Shown: positions 25,101-37,100 of the stretch, in pieces
Numbering within the stretch: position 1 is the first letter of the stretch
Layout of the letters: each line of letters opens with the position of its first letter
DNA from: Oxyruncus cristatus
Taxonomy: Eukaryota; Chordata; Aves; Passeriformes; Cotingidae
Reading direction: 5' to 3'
NCBI GenBank assembly: GCA_013399855.1
Contig: VXAY01004341.1
Coordinates: 127,639 to 191,638 of the forward strand
Length of the DNA stretch: 64,000 bases
Translations under genes and position numbers: made by a program
Notes under the pieces: model-generated
Told to the model about the DNA's origin: nothing
Seen by the model: only the letters and a program-made list of their open reading frames with translations
Databases searched by the model: none

Positions 25101-28100
25101 TTGCAGGGCCAGGAGAGCTGGAGAGGGACTGGGGACAAGGGATGGAGGGACAGCACACAGGGAATGGCTTCCCACTGCCAGAGGGCAGGGAGAGATGGGA
25201 GATTGGGAAAGAATTGTTGGTTGAGAGGGTGGTGAGGCCCTGGCCCAGGTTGGGCAGAGAAGCTGTGGCTGCCCCTGGATCCCTGGAAGTGTCCGAGGCC
25301 AGGCTGGATCAACCTGGACTAGTGGGAGGTGTCCTTGCCCACAGCAGGGGGGCAAGATGACCTTCCCGACCCTCTTCGGACCCGAGGCATTCCATGGCCA
25401 CCCCTGGCCACAGCACTGACGCCCTGTGTCTCCCCCCAGCCAACCACAGTGCCAAGCAGTGCCGCACGCCCTGTGCCCTGCGCGCCGCCTGCGGCGAGTG
25501 CACGAGCGGCAGCTCCGAGTGCATGTGGTGCAGCAACATGAAGCAGTGCGTGGACTCCAACGCCTACGTGGCCTCCTTCCCCTACGGACAGTGCATGGAG
25601 TGGTACACCATGAGCAGCTGCCCCCGTGAGTCACCGCCCCCGGGGCCTTTGGGAGAGGGGCAGGGGGGTGTTTCGGTGGTGAAAGTCGTCAGAAGGCTCG
25701 TGGGTTGTGCTCAAAATTCCCTGACGGAGGGTTGGGTGGGCTCGGAGCACCGTGATCTGGTGGCAGATTCCCTGCCATGATGATTTAGAGGTTACTTTGT
25801 TGGTGTTGAAATCTTTGGGAGCTGAGCGTGAGCAGGGGCATCACAAGTAGCTCAAAAGTGTCACAAAACAAGGGATGAAGAAAATTGAGTTTTGGGAGCG
25901 GTCAAACGTGAGTTGAAACTTCCCATATTGCCAGAGGTTAAAAGTTGGAGGGAGTAACGTGGCCTAGTGGAAGATTCCCTGCCTGTGGAGGGGATTGGAA
26001 CTACACGATTTCTAAGGTCCCTCCAACCTTCTATGAGTCCGTTTTTATCTTTATCAAAACCCAAATTAGGGTTTACAGAAGTGGTTTGTTCTGAAGTGTT
26101 GTCTCCTTACAGCCCCACACCAGAAGTGTTTAACTTCTCATAAAGAAATAATTCATTTTTTACCCCTCTTAGTGTGACCAAGATTTCTGATGCTTTGGAA
26201 TGTTGCAGTCTTGTTTTCAGGCTGGGCTGAAAGAGCCCCAAAAAATCTAAAACAAGTGAAGATTTAAAACTTATTTTATTGATGTTGAAGTCTTTATCAA
26301 AATTCAAATTAGAGTTTACAGAAGAGTTTTATTCTGAAGTGTTGTCTGCTTACAGCCCCACCCCAGAAATGTTTAACTTCTCTTGAAGAAATGATTCGTT
26401 TTTGTACCCGTTTTAGGTAGAAGTGGCCAAGATTTCTGGTGACCAAGATTTCTGGTGCTTTGCAATACCGTGTTTTATTTTCAAACTGGTGTGAAAGAGC
26501 CCCAAAAAATCTAAAACAAGTGATGATTTAGAAGTTACTTTGCTGATGTTGAAATCTTTGGGAGCTGAGCGTGAGCAGGGGCATCACAAGTAGCTCAAAA
26601 GTGTCACAAAATAAGGGATGAAGAAAATTGAGTTTCGAGAACGGTCAAGTGTGAGTTGAAACTTCCCATATTGCCAGAGGTCAAAAGTTGGAGGAAGCAA
26701 CATGGCCTAGAGGGAGATTCCCTGCCTGTGGAGGAACCTGGAACTACAGGATATCTTGGGTCCGTCCAACCTTCTATGAGTCCATTTTTATCTTTATCAA
26801 AACCCAAATTAGGGTTTACAGAAGTGGTTTGTTCTGAAGTGTTGTCTCCTTACAGCCCCACCCCAGAAATGTTTAAACTTCTCTTAAAGAAATCATTCAT
26901 TTTTGTACCCATTTTAGGTAGAAGTGGCCAAGATTTCTGGTGCTTTGGAATATTGCAGTCTTGTTTTCAGGCTGGGCTGAAAGAGCCCCAAAAATCTGAA
27001 ACAAATGATGATTTAGAAGTTATTTATGTTGAAGTCTTTATCAAAATCCAAATTAGGTTTTACACAAGTGTTTTGAAGTGTTGTCTCCTTACAGCCCCAC
27101 CCCAGAAATGTTTAAACTTCTCTTAAAGAAATCATTCATTTTTGTACCCATTTTAGGTAGAAGTGGCCAAGATTTCTGGTGCTTTGGAATATTGCAGGTT
27201 TTTTTCAAACTGGGCTGAAAGAGCCCCCCAAAAAATCCAAAAGCAAATGAAGATTTAGAAGATATTCAATTAATGTTGAAGTCTTTATCAAAATCCAAAT
27301 GAGGGTTTACACAAGTGGTTTGTTCTGAAGTGTTGTCTCCTCACAGCCCCACCCCAGAAATGTTTAATTTCTCTTAAGGAAATGATTAATTTTTTTACCG
27401 CTCTTAGATAAAAGTGGCCAAGATTTCTGGTGACCAAGATTTCTGGTGCTTTGGAATATGGTGTTTTATTTTCAAACTGGGGTGAAAGAACCCCAAAAAA
27501 ATCCAAAAGCAAATGAAGATTTAGAAGTTATTGATGTTGAAATCTATATCAAAATCCAAATTAGGGTTTGCACAAGTGTTTTGAAGTGTTGTCTCCTCAC
27601 AGCCCCACACCAGAAATGTTTAACTTCTCTTAAAGAAATTATTAATTTTTTTACCCCTCTTAGATAAAAATGTTGAAATCTTTAGGAGCTGAGTGTGAGC
27701 AAAGTAGCTCAAAAGCATTGCAAAATAGAAGGGTTGAAGAAAATGGGTTTCAGGAACGGTCAAACATGAGAGTAGTGAACTTCCCCTATTGCCAGAGGTC
27801 AAAAGTTGGAGGAAGCATCAGGCAGGAGATGAGTGAGCCGAAATAATGGAAAACAACATTTTCCTCCTACATTTCTTCCTATTTTAAAGGCAAATCCTGT
27901 CAGTTTAAACATAAAGACAGAAAGTCTGCTCGTCTTGCAGCCCCAGAATGTTTTTTAAGGTGATCTGGGCGAAGGAATAGAAGAAGTTTTCTGCGTGTCA
28001 GGAGTTTGCCACCCCTGAAATCCAACCTCCATTAGAGAGAGGGAGGGTTAAAAAGGGTGGAATTTTATCCTGTCTCTGTGTTCTGCACTTTTCAACTCGG

Positions 28101-31100
28101 GCAAGTGCTCGGAATAATAGCATGTGATACTAAAACATGTGGCAGGAAGGGACTCCAAGCGGGTAAACAGGCTGGTTTTTAGCCTTTGCTTCCAGATGGC
28201 TCCTTTTATCATCTGATCCCTTGTAAATCAACGGGAGATGTTCTGGAGAGGGAACATTAACCTCTGGTTTTAGCGGGTGCTGCGTAATGGGTCAGACTGT
28301 TTCATCACTTGCTGATTAGTGCAGCCTTTGTTAGCTGAGATTCTGGAATAAATACGTTTGATAGGGGTGAATATATAGGCAGATATTACTGGGAATATCA
28401 GGCTAAGGATGGATGGATTTGGTGAGGTAAATACTGAGGTCATGAAAGCCACACAGCAGTTTCTGCGTTCGTTGTCGCCTTGGGATGGTGATTTCTTGCC
28501 CAGTTTCACATTTTGGGGTTGTTTTACAGCTGAGAACTGCTCAGGCTACTGCACGTGTGCCCACTGCCTGGAGCAACCTGGCTGTGGCTGGTGCACGGAT
28601 CCCAGCAACACCGGGAAAGGGAAGTGCATGGAAGGCTCTTTCCGGGGTCCCGTCAGGATGCCGAGCCCGTCCACGGCAGGGAAGCAGAGCCTGGAGCCCG
28701 TCCTCAACGTCAGCATGTGCCCTGTGGAGAGCAGCTACAGCTGGTCCTTCATCCAGTGCCCGGGTAAATGGACAGGGTGGATTGAATTGGCCGACACTGC
28801 AATTAAATGCAAGGGGAGGGAGTTTTTAAGTCTGTTTGGGTCTGTGCTCCCTCCTGTTCGTGGAGGGAGGAGAAGAGCGCAGGAACAGGAATTACGGTTG
28901 GAGGTGGAAGGAGCCGTGCAGCTGAGCTGCAGAGCTTTGCTGCAGGAAGATTTAACTGTTCCTTTTTTCCTTTCCCTGCAAACCTTTACCGAGGTTTTCG
29001 CTTTTGTTTGTTTACTCGTTTTGGAACAAATGAAACAGGAGCAGCTTTTCTGTTTGAAAGAAAGGCCTTGGAAGGTTGATTTAACTCTTAATGATGCTCA
29101 GGGTGATTTTTAACTCGTGTTTCTGACACAAAACCTATAGGAAAAAAATGACCTGTGCTGTTGCTAAACACTCCCCTCCCCATTCCTTGTAATCCATCCC
29201 ACCAGCAGCTTCCAGTCCAATGTGCCCCCTAATCACTTGTCCATCTATTGCTTTTAATTCCAGATTTTCAGTACCCCCCTCTCTTTGAGTTCCTGTGTGA
29301 TTAGTGAGACTCTAAGAACCTCTCTAGAAGGTGCAGGAAAAGGTTTAAATTCATCCTCTGCACAACACGCTCTCCTGAGGGTCCGTTTGAGCACAAATAC
29401 TCATCATTTTTCCTTTTTTTTTTTTTTTTTAACTTTTTTCTTGCAGCCTGTCAGTGTAACGGGCACAGCAAGTGTGTCAACGAGAGCATCTGTGAGAAAT
29501 GTGAGAACCTGACAACAGGCAAACACTGTGAAACTTGTATCTCTGGCTACTACGGGGATCCCACCAACGGGGGGACGTGTCAGCGTAAGTGCTGCCTCAC
29601 ATCTGCCCTGCGCTGAGCCCCTTGGATGTTTTCCCACCCTTTGCTCCTTCCTCTTTTACCCCAACTCGAATTGTGTCCCGACGCTCCGTGTTTTCTCTCC
29701 CGCCAGCGAGGCTCAGTCCTTGTTTCTTCAAATCGGAGCCGCTCAAAGTGCCGGGTGAAATTCCTCTTCCTCGCACCTGACGATGATTTTTTTACCCTCC
29801 TCTGCAAACTTGAAGTGAGCAGAGTGAAAAAGGGCTGGGTGGTAGGGTTTGATGAGCCTGTTTTGGGGAGGAATGGTGTTAATCCCAGTGTCTTGAACGG
29901 ATTTCTGCTTATCTAAGTCCCACCTTCTCTTCCATTTGGTTAACGTGGCGTGTGTTTATGGCTCTGAATTGTCTGCTTCACAGAGGCTGCCCGTGTTTCA
30001 GCTGAGGACTTGGCTGCCTTTCAGTGGGAGGATTAGGAGAACCCTGTTGAAATTGCATTTGGAGTTTGTGAAGTGTTTTGGGACCCTTTGGCACAAAGAA
30101 CTGTTTTCAGTTGTGCAAGATCCAGTTAACAGAGTGGGGGAAGAAAGTGTTCCTTGAAAGCCCAATACAGTTAATATTGAGAAATGAACGTGTAGGACTT
30201 GGAATTTTGCCCCTCAGCCTTGTGACATTGTTTGGAACTGCTCTTTTAGTGTTGTTGGCGTGGAAAGAGCAGCTGTAAACCAGAATCCAGCTGTGAGAGG
30301 GGATGTGCAGATGTGAGGGAAGGGGCTTCTTGCTCAACCTTAATCACAGAATCAGAGGATGGTTTGGGTTGGAAGGGATCCTAAAGGTCATCTCATTCCC
30401 CCCCCTGCCATGGGCAGGGACACCTTCCACCAGCCCAGGTTGCTCCAAGCCCCATCCAGCCTGACCTTGGACACTTCCAGGGATCCAGGGGCAGCCGCAG
30501 CTTCTCTGCCCAACCTGGGCCATGGGCTCCCCACCCTCCCAGCCAGCAATTCCTTCCCAATCTCCCATCTCTCCCTGCCCTCTGGCAGTGGGAAGCCATT
30601 CCCTGTGTGCTGTCCCTCCCTGCCTTGTCCCCAGTCCCTCTGCAGCTCTTCTGGAGCCCCTTTAGGCCCTGCAAGGGGCTCTCAGCTCTCCCTGGAGCCT
30701 TCTCTTCTCCAGGGGAACCCCCCCAGCTCTCCCAGCCTGGCTCCAGAGCAGAGGGGCTCCAGCCCTGGCAGCAGCTCCGGGGCCTCCTCTGGACTCTCTG
30801 CAGCAGCTCCACGTCCTTGTGCTCTTGTTCCCAGGGCTGGAGCAGCTCTGCAGGGGGGGCTCAGCTGAGGGGGCAGAGGGGCACAATCCCCCCCTGCCCT
30901 GCTGCCCACACTGGGGGATCAGCCCAGGGCACTGGGGCGGTCTGGGCTGGGGCATCTCCAACCTCTCACCCACCAACACCCCCAAATCCTTCTCCCAGGG
31001 CTGTTCTCCATCCCTTCTCCCAGCCTGTGTTTGTACTGGGATTGTCCCCACCCAGGAGCAGCCCTTTGCACTTATCCTTGTTGAACTTCACGAGGTTCCC

Positions 31101-34100
31101 ACATTCCCACCTCTCTAGCCTGTCCAGCTCTGCCTGGATGCCCCATCCCCTCCCTGCAGCTGTGACCACACCACACATCTCGGTGTCACCAGCAAACCTG
31201 CTGAGGTGCCTCAATCCCACTGTGTCCCTGTCACCAGAGGCTAATTTAACAGAGATGTTAAACAGCACCATCCCCGTGGATCCTGCTAATGGAATATCAC
31301 TGGACAGTGAGTTAGATACAGTTAGAACAGGCATCCCATTGCTGGTGTCAGAGCAGTGTCGGTGCTGCCCTGAAATGAGTGTTGGTGGTTTGCAGCCATC
31401 CCAGAAGAAAGAGGTGAAGGTGATTAATGAGTGGACATTGAAGGCTTTGAGTTTCTCCTTCCAAGTGTGGAGGGAATCCAGTAGAAAATCCTTGGATATT
31501 CATTTAATGTGTTTACTGGGAGTAGCACTGACCTTTGGGGTGAAGGTGAGAGTCCGTAGGTGGAGCATGAACATACTGTTTCCTCAAGCAAGAGCGAGGT
31601 GACGATGTTTGGGGCTACAAAAGACTTCCCAGTGGACAGATTCCTGGAAGCAGGGGGGGGAAATAATACAGGGATATGTCTGCCTTCCTTAGAGAAAAGG
31701 GTTTTACAACACAGGTACAAAGGAAAAGGTGCTTCTGACACTCGATTTCACACCATTATCTGGCAGATTAAACACCTCTGATACTCGTAAACTCATTTCG
31801 GGTGGAGATAATTTGAAGTGCAGGAATGAATAAATTGAGGCCGAGTTGCCTGAGAAAATACAAAATCCTGCCCCGGGCTCTCAGTTTAATCCCCGGATCA
31901 CAACGTGCCCGTTGGAAGGTGTTGCTTTTCCGTGCGTGGGGAAACGGAGAGCGAGCTCCTTCGGACCCTGCCTCGCGAGGATTGTCCCCAGACACTTCTG
32001 TTGTGGAGGCAAACGAATGACAGACTGAAATCATCCAGGCGCCCGAAAAACAAATTCAGGAAACGTGTTGAGAGACTGTGGAGCAGCTCTCGGTCCTTAT
32101 CTGATGGAGCAGCAGCTCCTGGCAGAAGGGCTTTGCTCTCCAGCGCTCCGGGCCCAGGGTTTTAATTTGCTGTGATTTAACGCTATTTACCGGCGAGGCA
32201 GAAGACAGAGGGAAGCAGGAGGCCGGGAAAGGCCAAGGAGAGCAAATCATCCTGTCTGATGCAGCCAGGGTGACTCCTGCCCATCAGTCATTTCTGCTCG
32301 GTGGAGAGCTTTCCAGAGGGGAATTGTTCAGATAAGGGTTGGCTGACGGGCAGCAGAGCCGGCTCCTGCTTCCCCCCTCCTCTGAGCCACATCCCTTGTT
32401 CCTTTCCCATTAATAGTGTGCTGATTCCACTCTTTTTGTGCCTTTGTGAGCAACGTTCTGTGCTGCTCTGCATTCAGAGCCCACGGTCCCATCCCTGCTG
32501 GAGGTGGCTGTCGTACATTCCAGCCTGACACACGAACATCCCTGTGTTTGCACACTCACTGGTAGTGTGAGGCGTCGTGGATCCATGGCATCATGATCCA
32601 TAGGATCATGGAATGGGTTGGAAGGGATCTCAAAAGATATGCACTTCCACCCCCTGCTGTGGGCAGGGACACCTTCCACTCTCCCAAGTTGCTCCAACCT
32701 GGCCTTGGACACTTCCAGGGATCCACAGCTTCTCCAGGCAACCTGGACCACGGCCTCCCCGCCCTTCCAGGCAGGAATTCTTCCCTATATCCCATCTATT
32801 CCTGCCCTCCCCTTTTAATTAAAAGCCATCACCCCTGATTCCATCACTAGGTACCCCTGTAAAAATCCCGGCACAAGGTTACATCCCTTTGTGTTGGAAA
32901 AATGTTGACAAGCTGCCATTATTTCCCTGAAAGGACCTTTTGCATCCCATTCCAGGCCCTGGTGTTGGCAGAGCTGGGCAGGTAGTGCCTAAATGGCAGG
33001 TAAATCACTGCTCAGAGGCTGCTTTTAGGACGTGTCCAAGTCGAGGAGTGTTAATCAGGAAGGGCAGGAAACGCAGCACATCAAATGTAAAAGTAGCTGC
33101 AAGGTGCTTTCTCTGCATTCAGGAGGCTTTTTGAATTCTCTGATTAAAGTTTCCCGTGAAAATATGCTGGTGGGAGATAAGGAAGTTATTTGCAAGCCAA
33201 GGGAAGGCTCTATTATGCCTGGAATCAGATTGTGGCTGCGGCAGCGCTTCCCAACACATCTGTGGAGCTTTTGCTGGTGGCCCAGGAGCTGCTGGTGCTG
33301 TGTCCTGCCTGTCCCCCCCTCCCGGGGCTCCCCCAGGCCTTGGAGGGCAGGTAGAGCATGTGGAAAATTGGCCTTGGGCAAGTGGGTGATGGTGCTTCTG
33401 TTGGGAAACAGGGCTGTCAGAAATGCAGGAAGAGGAGTAAGGATGAGGTTTGACCAGGCCAAGGGCCGGGTCCTGCACTTTGGCCACAACAACCCCCTGC
33501 AGCTCCAGGCTGGGACAGAGGGGCTGGAGAGCAGCCAGGTAGAAAGGGAGCTGGGGGTACTGATTGACAGGAAGCTGAACATGAGCCAGAGTGGCTCCTG
33601 TGGGCCCAGGGGGCCAAGAGGGCCGATGGCTCCTGGCCTGGCTCAGGAGCAGTGTGGCAGCAGGAGCAGGGCAGGGATTGTGCCCCTGGACTCAGCGCTG
33701 GGGAGGCCACCCCTGGAGTGCCGTGTCCAGCTCTGGGCCCTCAGCTCAGCAAGGNNNNNNNNNNNNNNNNNNNNNNNNNNNNNNNNNNNNNNNNNNNNNN
33801 NNNNNNNNNNNNNNNNNNNNNNNNNNNNNNNNNNNNNNNNNNNNNNNNNNNNNNNNNNNNNNNNNNNNNNNNNNNNNNNNNNNNNNNNNNNNNNNNNNNN
33901 NNNNNNNNNNNNNNNNNNNNNNNNNNNNNNNNNNNNNNNNNNNNNNNNNNNNNNNNNNNNNNNNNNNNNNNNNNNNNNNCAGCCATTGGAATGGGCTGCC
34001 CAGGGAAGTGGTGGATTCTCCATCCCTGGAGGTTTTCAAGATGAGGCTGGACGTGGCACTGAGTGCCATAGTCTGGGAACCGCGGTGGTGTTGGATCAAG

Positions 34101-37100
34101 GGTTGGACTTGATGATCTCAGAGGTCCTTTCCAACCCATCTGATTCTATGATTCTGTGATCCCTGTGTCCATCTCTGAGTTACTGTGAGACCTGGCGTTT
34201 GTGGAGGAGGTGGAAGGAGAGTCACTGTGAGGTGGTTCAGCAGCAAACCCTTACCAGGATTCACAGTCAAAAAGCCATTTCCAAAAATTTTGGCTTTTCT
34301 GCCCTGGCATCTCTGACTCCGGAGGGAAATCATCACTTGGAGACCCCAGTGAGGCCATCCAGTACTATTTATCCACAGTTTGTCTCCCAGGTTCATAGTT
34401 ATTTGAGAAACCACTTGAAGATGTCTCTTTGTGCAGATTCCAATCCTTCAGTAAATAATCTCTAGTCGCAGACTTGGAGGAAAAGGGGATAAAGAAATAG
34501 ATTCTCTCGTTGTAAATAGAGATATTTGAGTGTTCAGCCCTCTGGAGAAGCACGAGTCCGAAGAGCAGGGAGGGGGCAAACATTAACGTTAATGCTCGGG
34601 ATGCTGCAATCTGCCTCCAAACAGCACGGAACTGAAAAATCAGGAGGAATTTTATGTTGTGTTCACGTTGAATATCGATCCGACGTCGCTTTGCTTCCCT
34701 CGTGCAAAGCAGGAGGAAGTACAAGACATTCGCAGCGGTATTAGACTTATTTCTCTTTAAGTGCCACTAATGAAAAGTGTGTTTCCCTTCACAGAATACA
34801 ATTATTTTGTCGAATTTTCATTCAGGCTCCTTGTTCCCGCAACAAGCCTTTATGCTTCTTCCTATTTTGCTCCGTGGTGCTGCTAGGAAACCACTCACCC
34901 ACCCCTGAGAGGCACAGTTAAGTGTCCCTGATAGAACATCCTTCCATTATGTGCCAACAGAAAGAAAGGGGACATCAAAAGGAACCCTAAAAATAAGGTC
35001 CAGGGCTGGCAGGAGTATTCAGGATGGGGACTTCGTGTCTAAGAATCTGCTGGTACCTTGAGTGGCACATTAATGAGAAGGAATATTGTCTCTTAACGAG
35101 GAGGCTCTGGGCTTTAAAGCACCCTGTTCCCATCAAGCTCAGGGGTCACAAACAAGGGATTTTCCCTTTGTGCACTTTTTTCTGTCTTGTTTTGTACCCT
35201 CTCCCATGCACAGCTGCAGGTGGATGCACCTCCACTGGGAGAACAACTCCTTAAAAAGGCTGAAAAATTGTGCTGTCCACTCTTCTCCACGGGACATCCA
35301 AGGCAACTGGTTGTGTTGGTTTTGTTCTTATTTGTTGATTTGGTTTTGGGTTGTTTTGTTCCTCCTCTCCACCTTTATGAATAAAGGTCTCAGAGTCTGC
35401 CAACGTGAGCATTTAGTTTGAACCAGGAGCGTTTTTGGGAAGCAAATCTCCCCTGTGTCCCCACCGTGGGACCTTGGGTTGGATCTCGAGCAAGCTCAAG
35501 TCTAACTCTAAGCTGGGCTATTTTGGGCAGTCCTGGACTTCCCCCAAACCTGAGGGAAATCGAGGACTGGGCTGATTTTCTTCAACCACAACCCAGTGAC
35601 ATTCATCTCAAAGTTATACCAAAATATATTGGGGTAATGTACCCCAAATTCCATCACGGACATCGTCTTCTTGGCACCGGCTGTTTTCTGCTGACGCCGT
35701 TGATAATGGCATTATTTTCTCAACAGGACTATTGAGGCATTATTTTCTCCTATTTATTGATTCCTAGAAGAGGCCCTAAAAGCCCCACCAGCTTTGTTTC
35801 AATTTCCAAACTCTTCTCTCGAGAGTTCTGACTTTGGCTGAGGTGTCTCAGCAAGCCCCAGACCGTTCCAAACACCGTTTCCCTTGCCAGTCATGACATC
35901 CCCGCTGCTGTCTGTCAACGGGGGAGGAAGTTAAATAAATTTTTGAGGCTTAAAAAGCTCAGTCTGGTGATGCTTCCCTACCCACATCAGTCGTGGGGCC
36001 GCGCTGGCTCTGTTTTGACGCGCGGTTCTGTTTTTGGCTGCACGAAAGGAAGGCGAAGAGCACCAAATGGGTTTTTCATCCGCACGTTAGTTGTTGGTGT
36101 AGCTCAGTTTGGCAACTGAAGGACTTAATTGCTGGCGAGTTTGCTTCCCTTTGCCTCGCTGAGTGTTGTGTCTTCTCCCCCCACCCCCTGCTCTGCTCCA
36201 CAGCCTGCAAGTGCAACGGCCACGCGTCCGTCTGCAACACCAACACTGGGAAGTGCTTCTGCACCACCAAGGGGATAAAAGGAGACGAGTGTCAGCTGTG
36301 AGTTTGTTTCTTTGTCGTTTGAAATCAAAAGGTCGTGCCCATCCCACCATGGAATCCCCTGGCCACCCAAGGAACACCCCCCCTCCCACCATGGAATCCC
36401 CTGGCCACCCAAGGAACCCCCCCGTCCCACCATGGAACTCCTCTGTCCCACCATGGAACACCCCTTGTCCCACCATGGAATCTCCTTGTCCCACCATGGA
36501 ACTCCTCTGTCCCACCATGGAATCCCCCTGTCCCACCGTGGAATCTCCTTGTCCCACCCTGAAACACACCCTTGTCCCACCATGGAATCCCCTTGTCCCA
36601 CCATGGAATTTCCTTGTCCTGCCATGGAACCCCCTTGTCCCACCATGGAATCTCCTTGTCCCACCATGGAATCCCCCTGTCCCACCACGGAATCTCCTTG
36701 TCCCACCACGGAACCTTCCTCATATACCATGGAATCTCCTTGTCCCACCCTGAAACACACCCTTGTCCCACCATGGAATCCCCTTGTCCCACCATGGAAC
36801 ACCGCCTTGTCCCACCATGGAATCCCCCTGTCCCACCATGGAATTTCCTTGTCCTGCCATGGAACCCCCTTGTCCCACCATGGAATCTCCTTGTCCCACC
36901 ATGGAATCCCCCTGTCCCACCACGGAATCTCCTTGTCCCACCACGGAACCTTCCTCATATCCCACCAGGGAACCCCCCTGTTTCTTCCTGGTGGTTTTCA
37001 TGGTGTCTCTGCTCATCTCTCCCTGCTGATGGTTCAGTGGCTGCTCCGAGGGTGCAGCCAGCTGGGCTTCCCCTGGGGGGTGTCTGGAAGAATCCTGAAG

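Larger units (their letters stand above)
23775..25439 (+). other. intron 13 (1665 bp)
   Basis: GTAAAA to CCCCAG. Has A runs (about 24079-24099 and 24229-24243). Two CR1 pieces in tandem (24762-24925, 24945-25395) end about 45 bp before the acceptor. Confidence 0.8.
25626..28529 (+). other. intron 14 (2904 bp)
   Basis: GTGAGT to TTTACAG. Dominated by a higher-order tandem array (25779-27818). From 27819 to 28529 nothing is recognised. Confidence 0.85.
29585..36203 (+). other. intron 16 (6619 bp)
   Basis: GTAAGT to CCACAG. Holds three CR1 copies (30343-31345, 32585-32812, 33445-34162) and an assembly gap (33755-33979). Nothing is assigned at 29600-30340, 31350-32580, 32815-33440 or 34170-36200. 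Confidence 0.8.

Noticed and set aside
33032..34159. 375-codon open frame crossing the N run
   Set aside because: A third of it is unknown sequence and the rest is CR1; the gap only appears open because N gives no stop.
35629..35647. Short hairpin TTGGGGTA-ATG-TACCCCAA
   Set aside because: Arms of only 8 bp, no T run or other context; likely chance.
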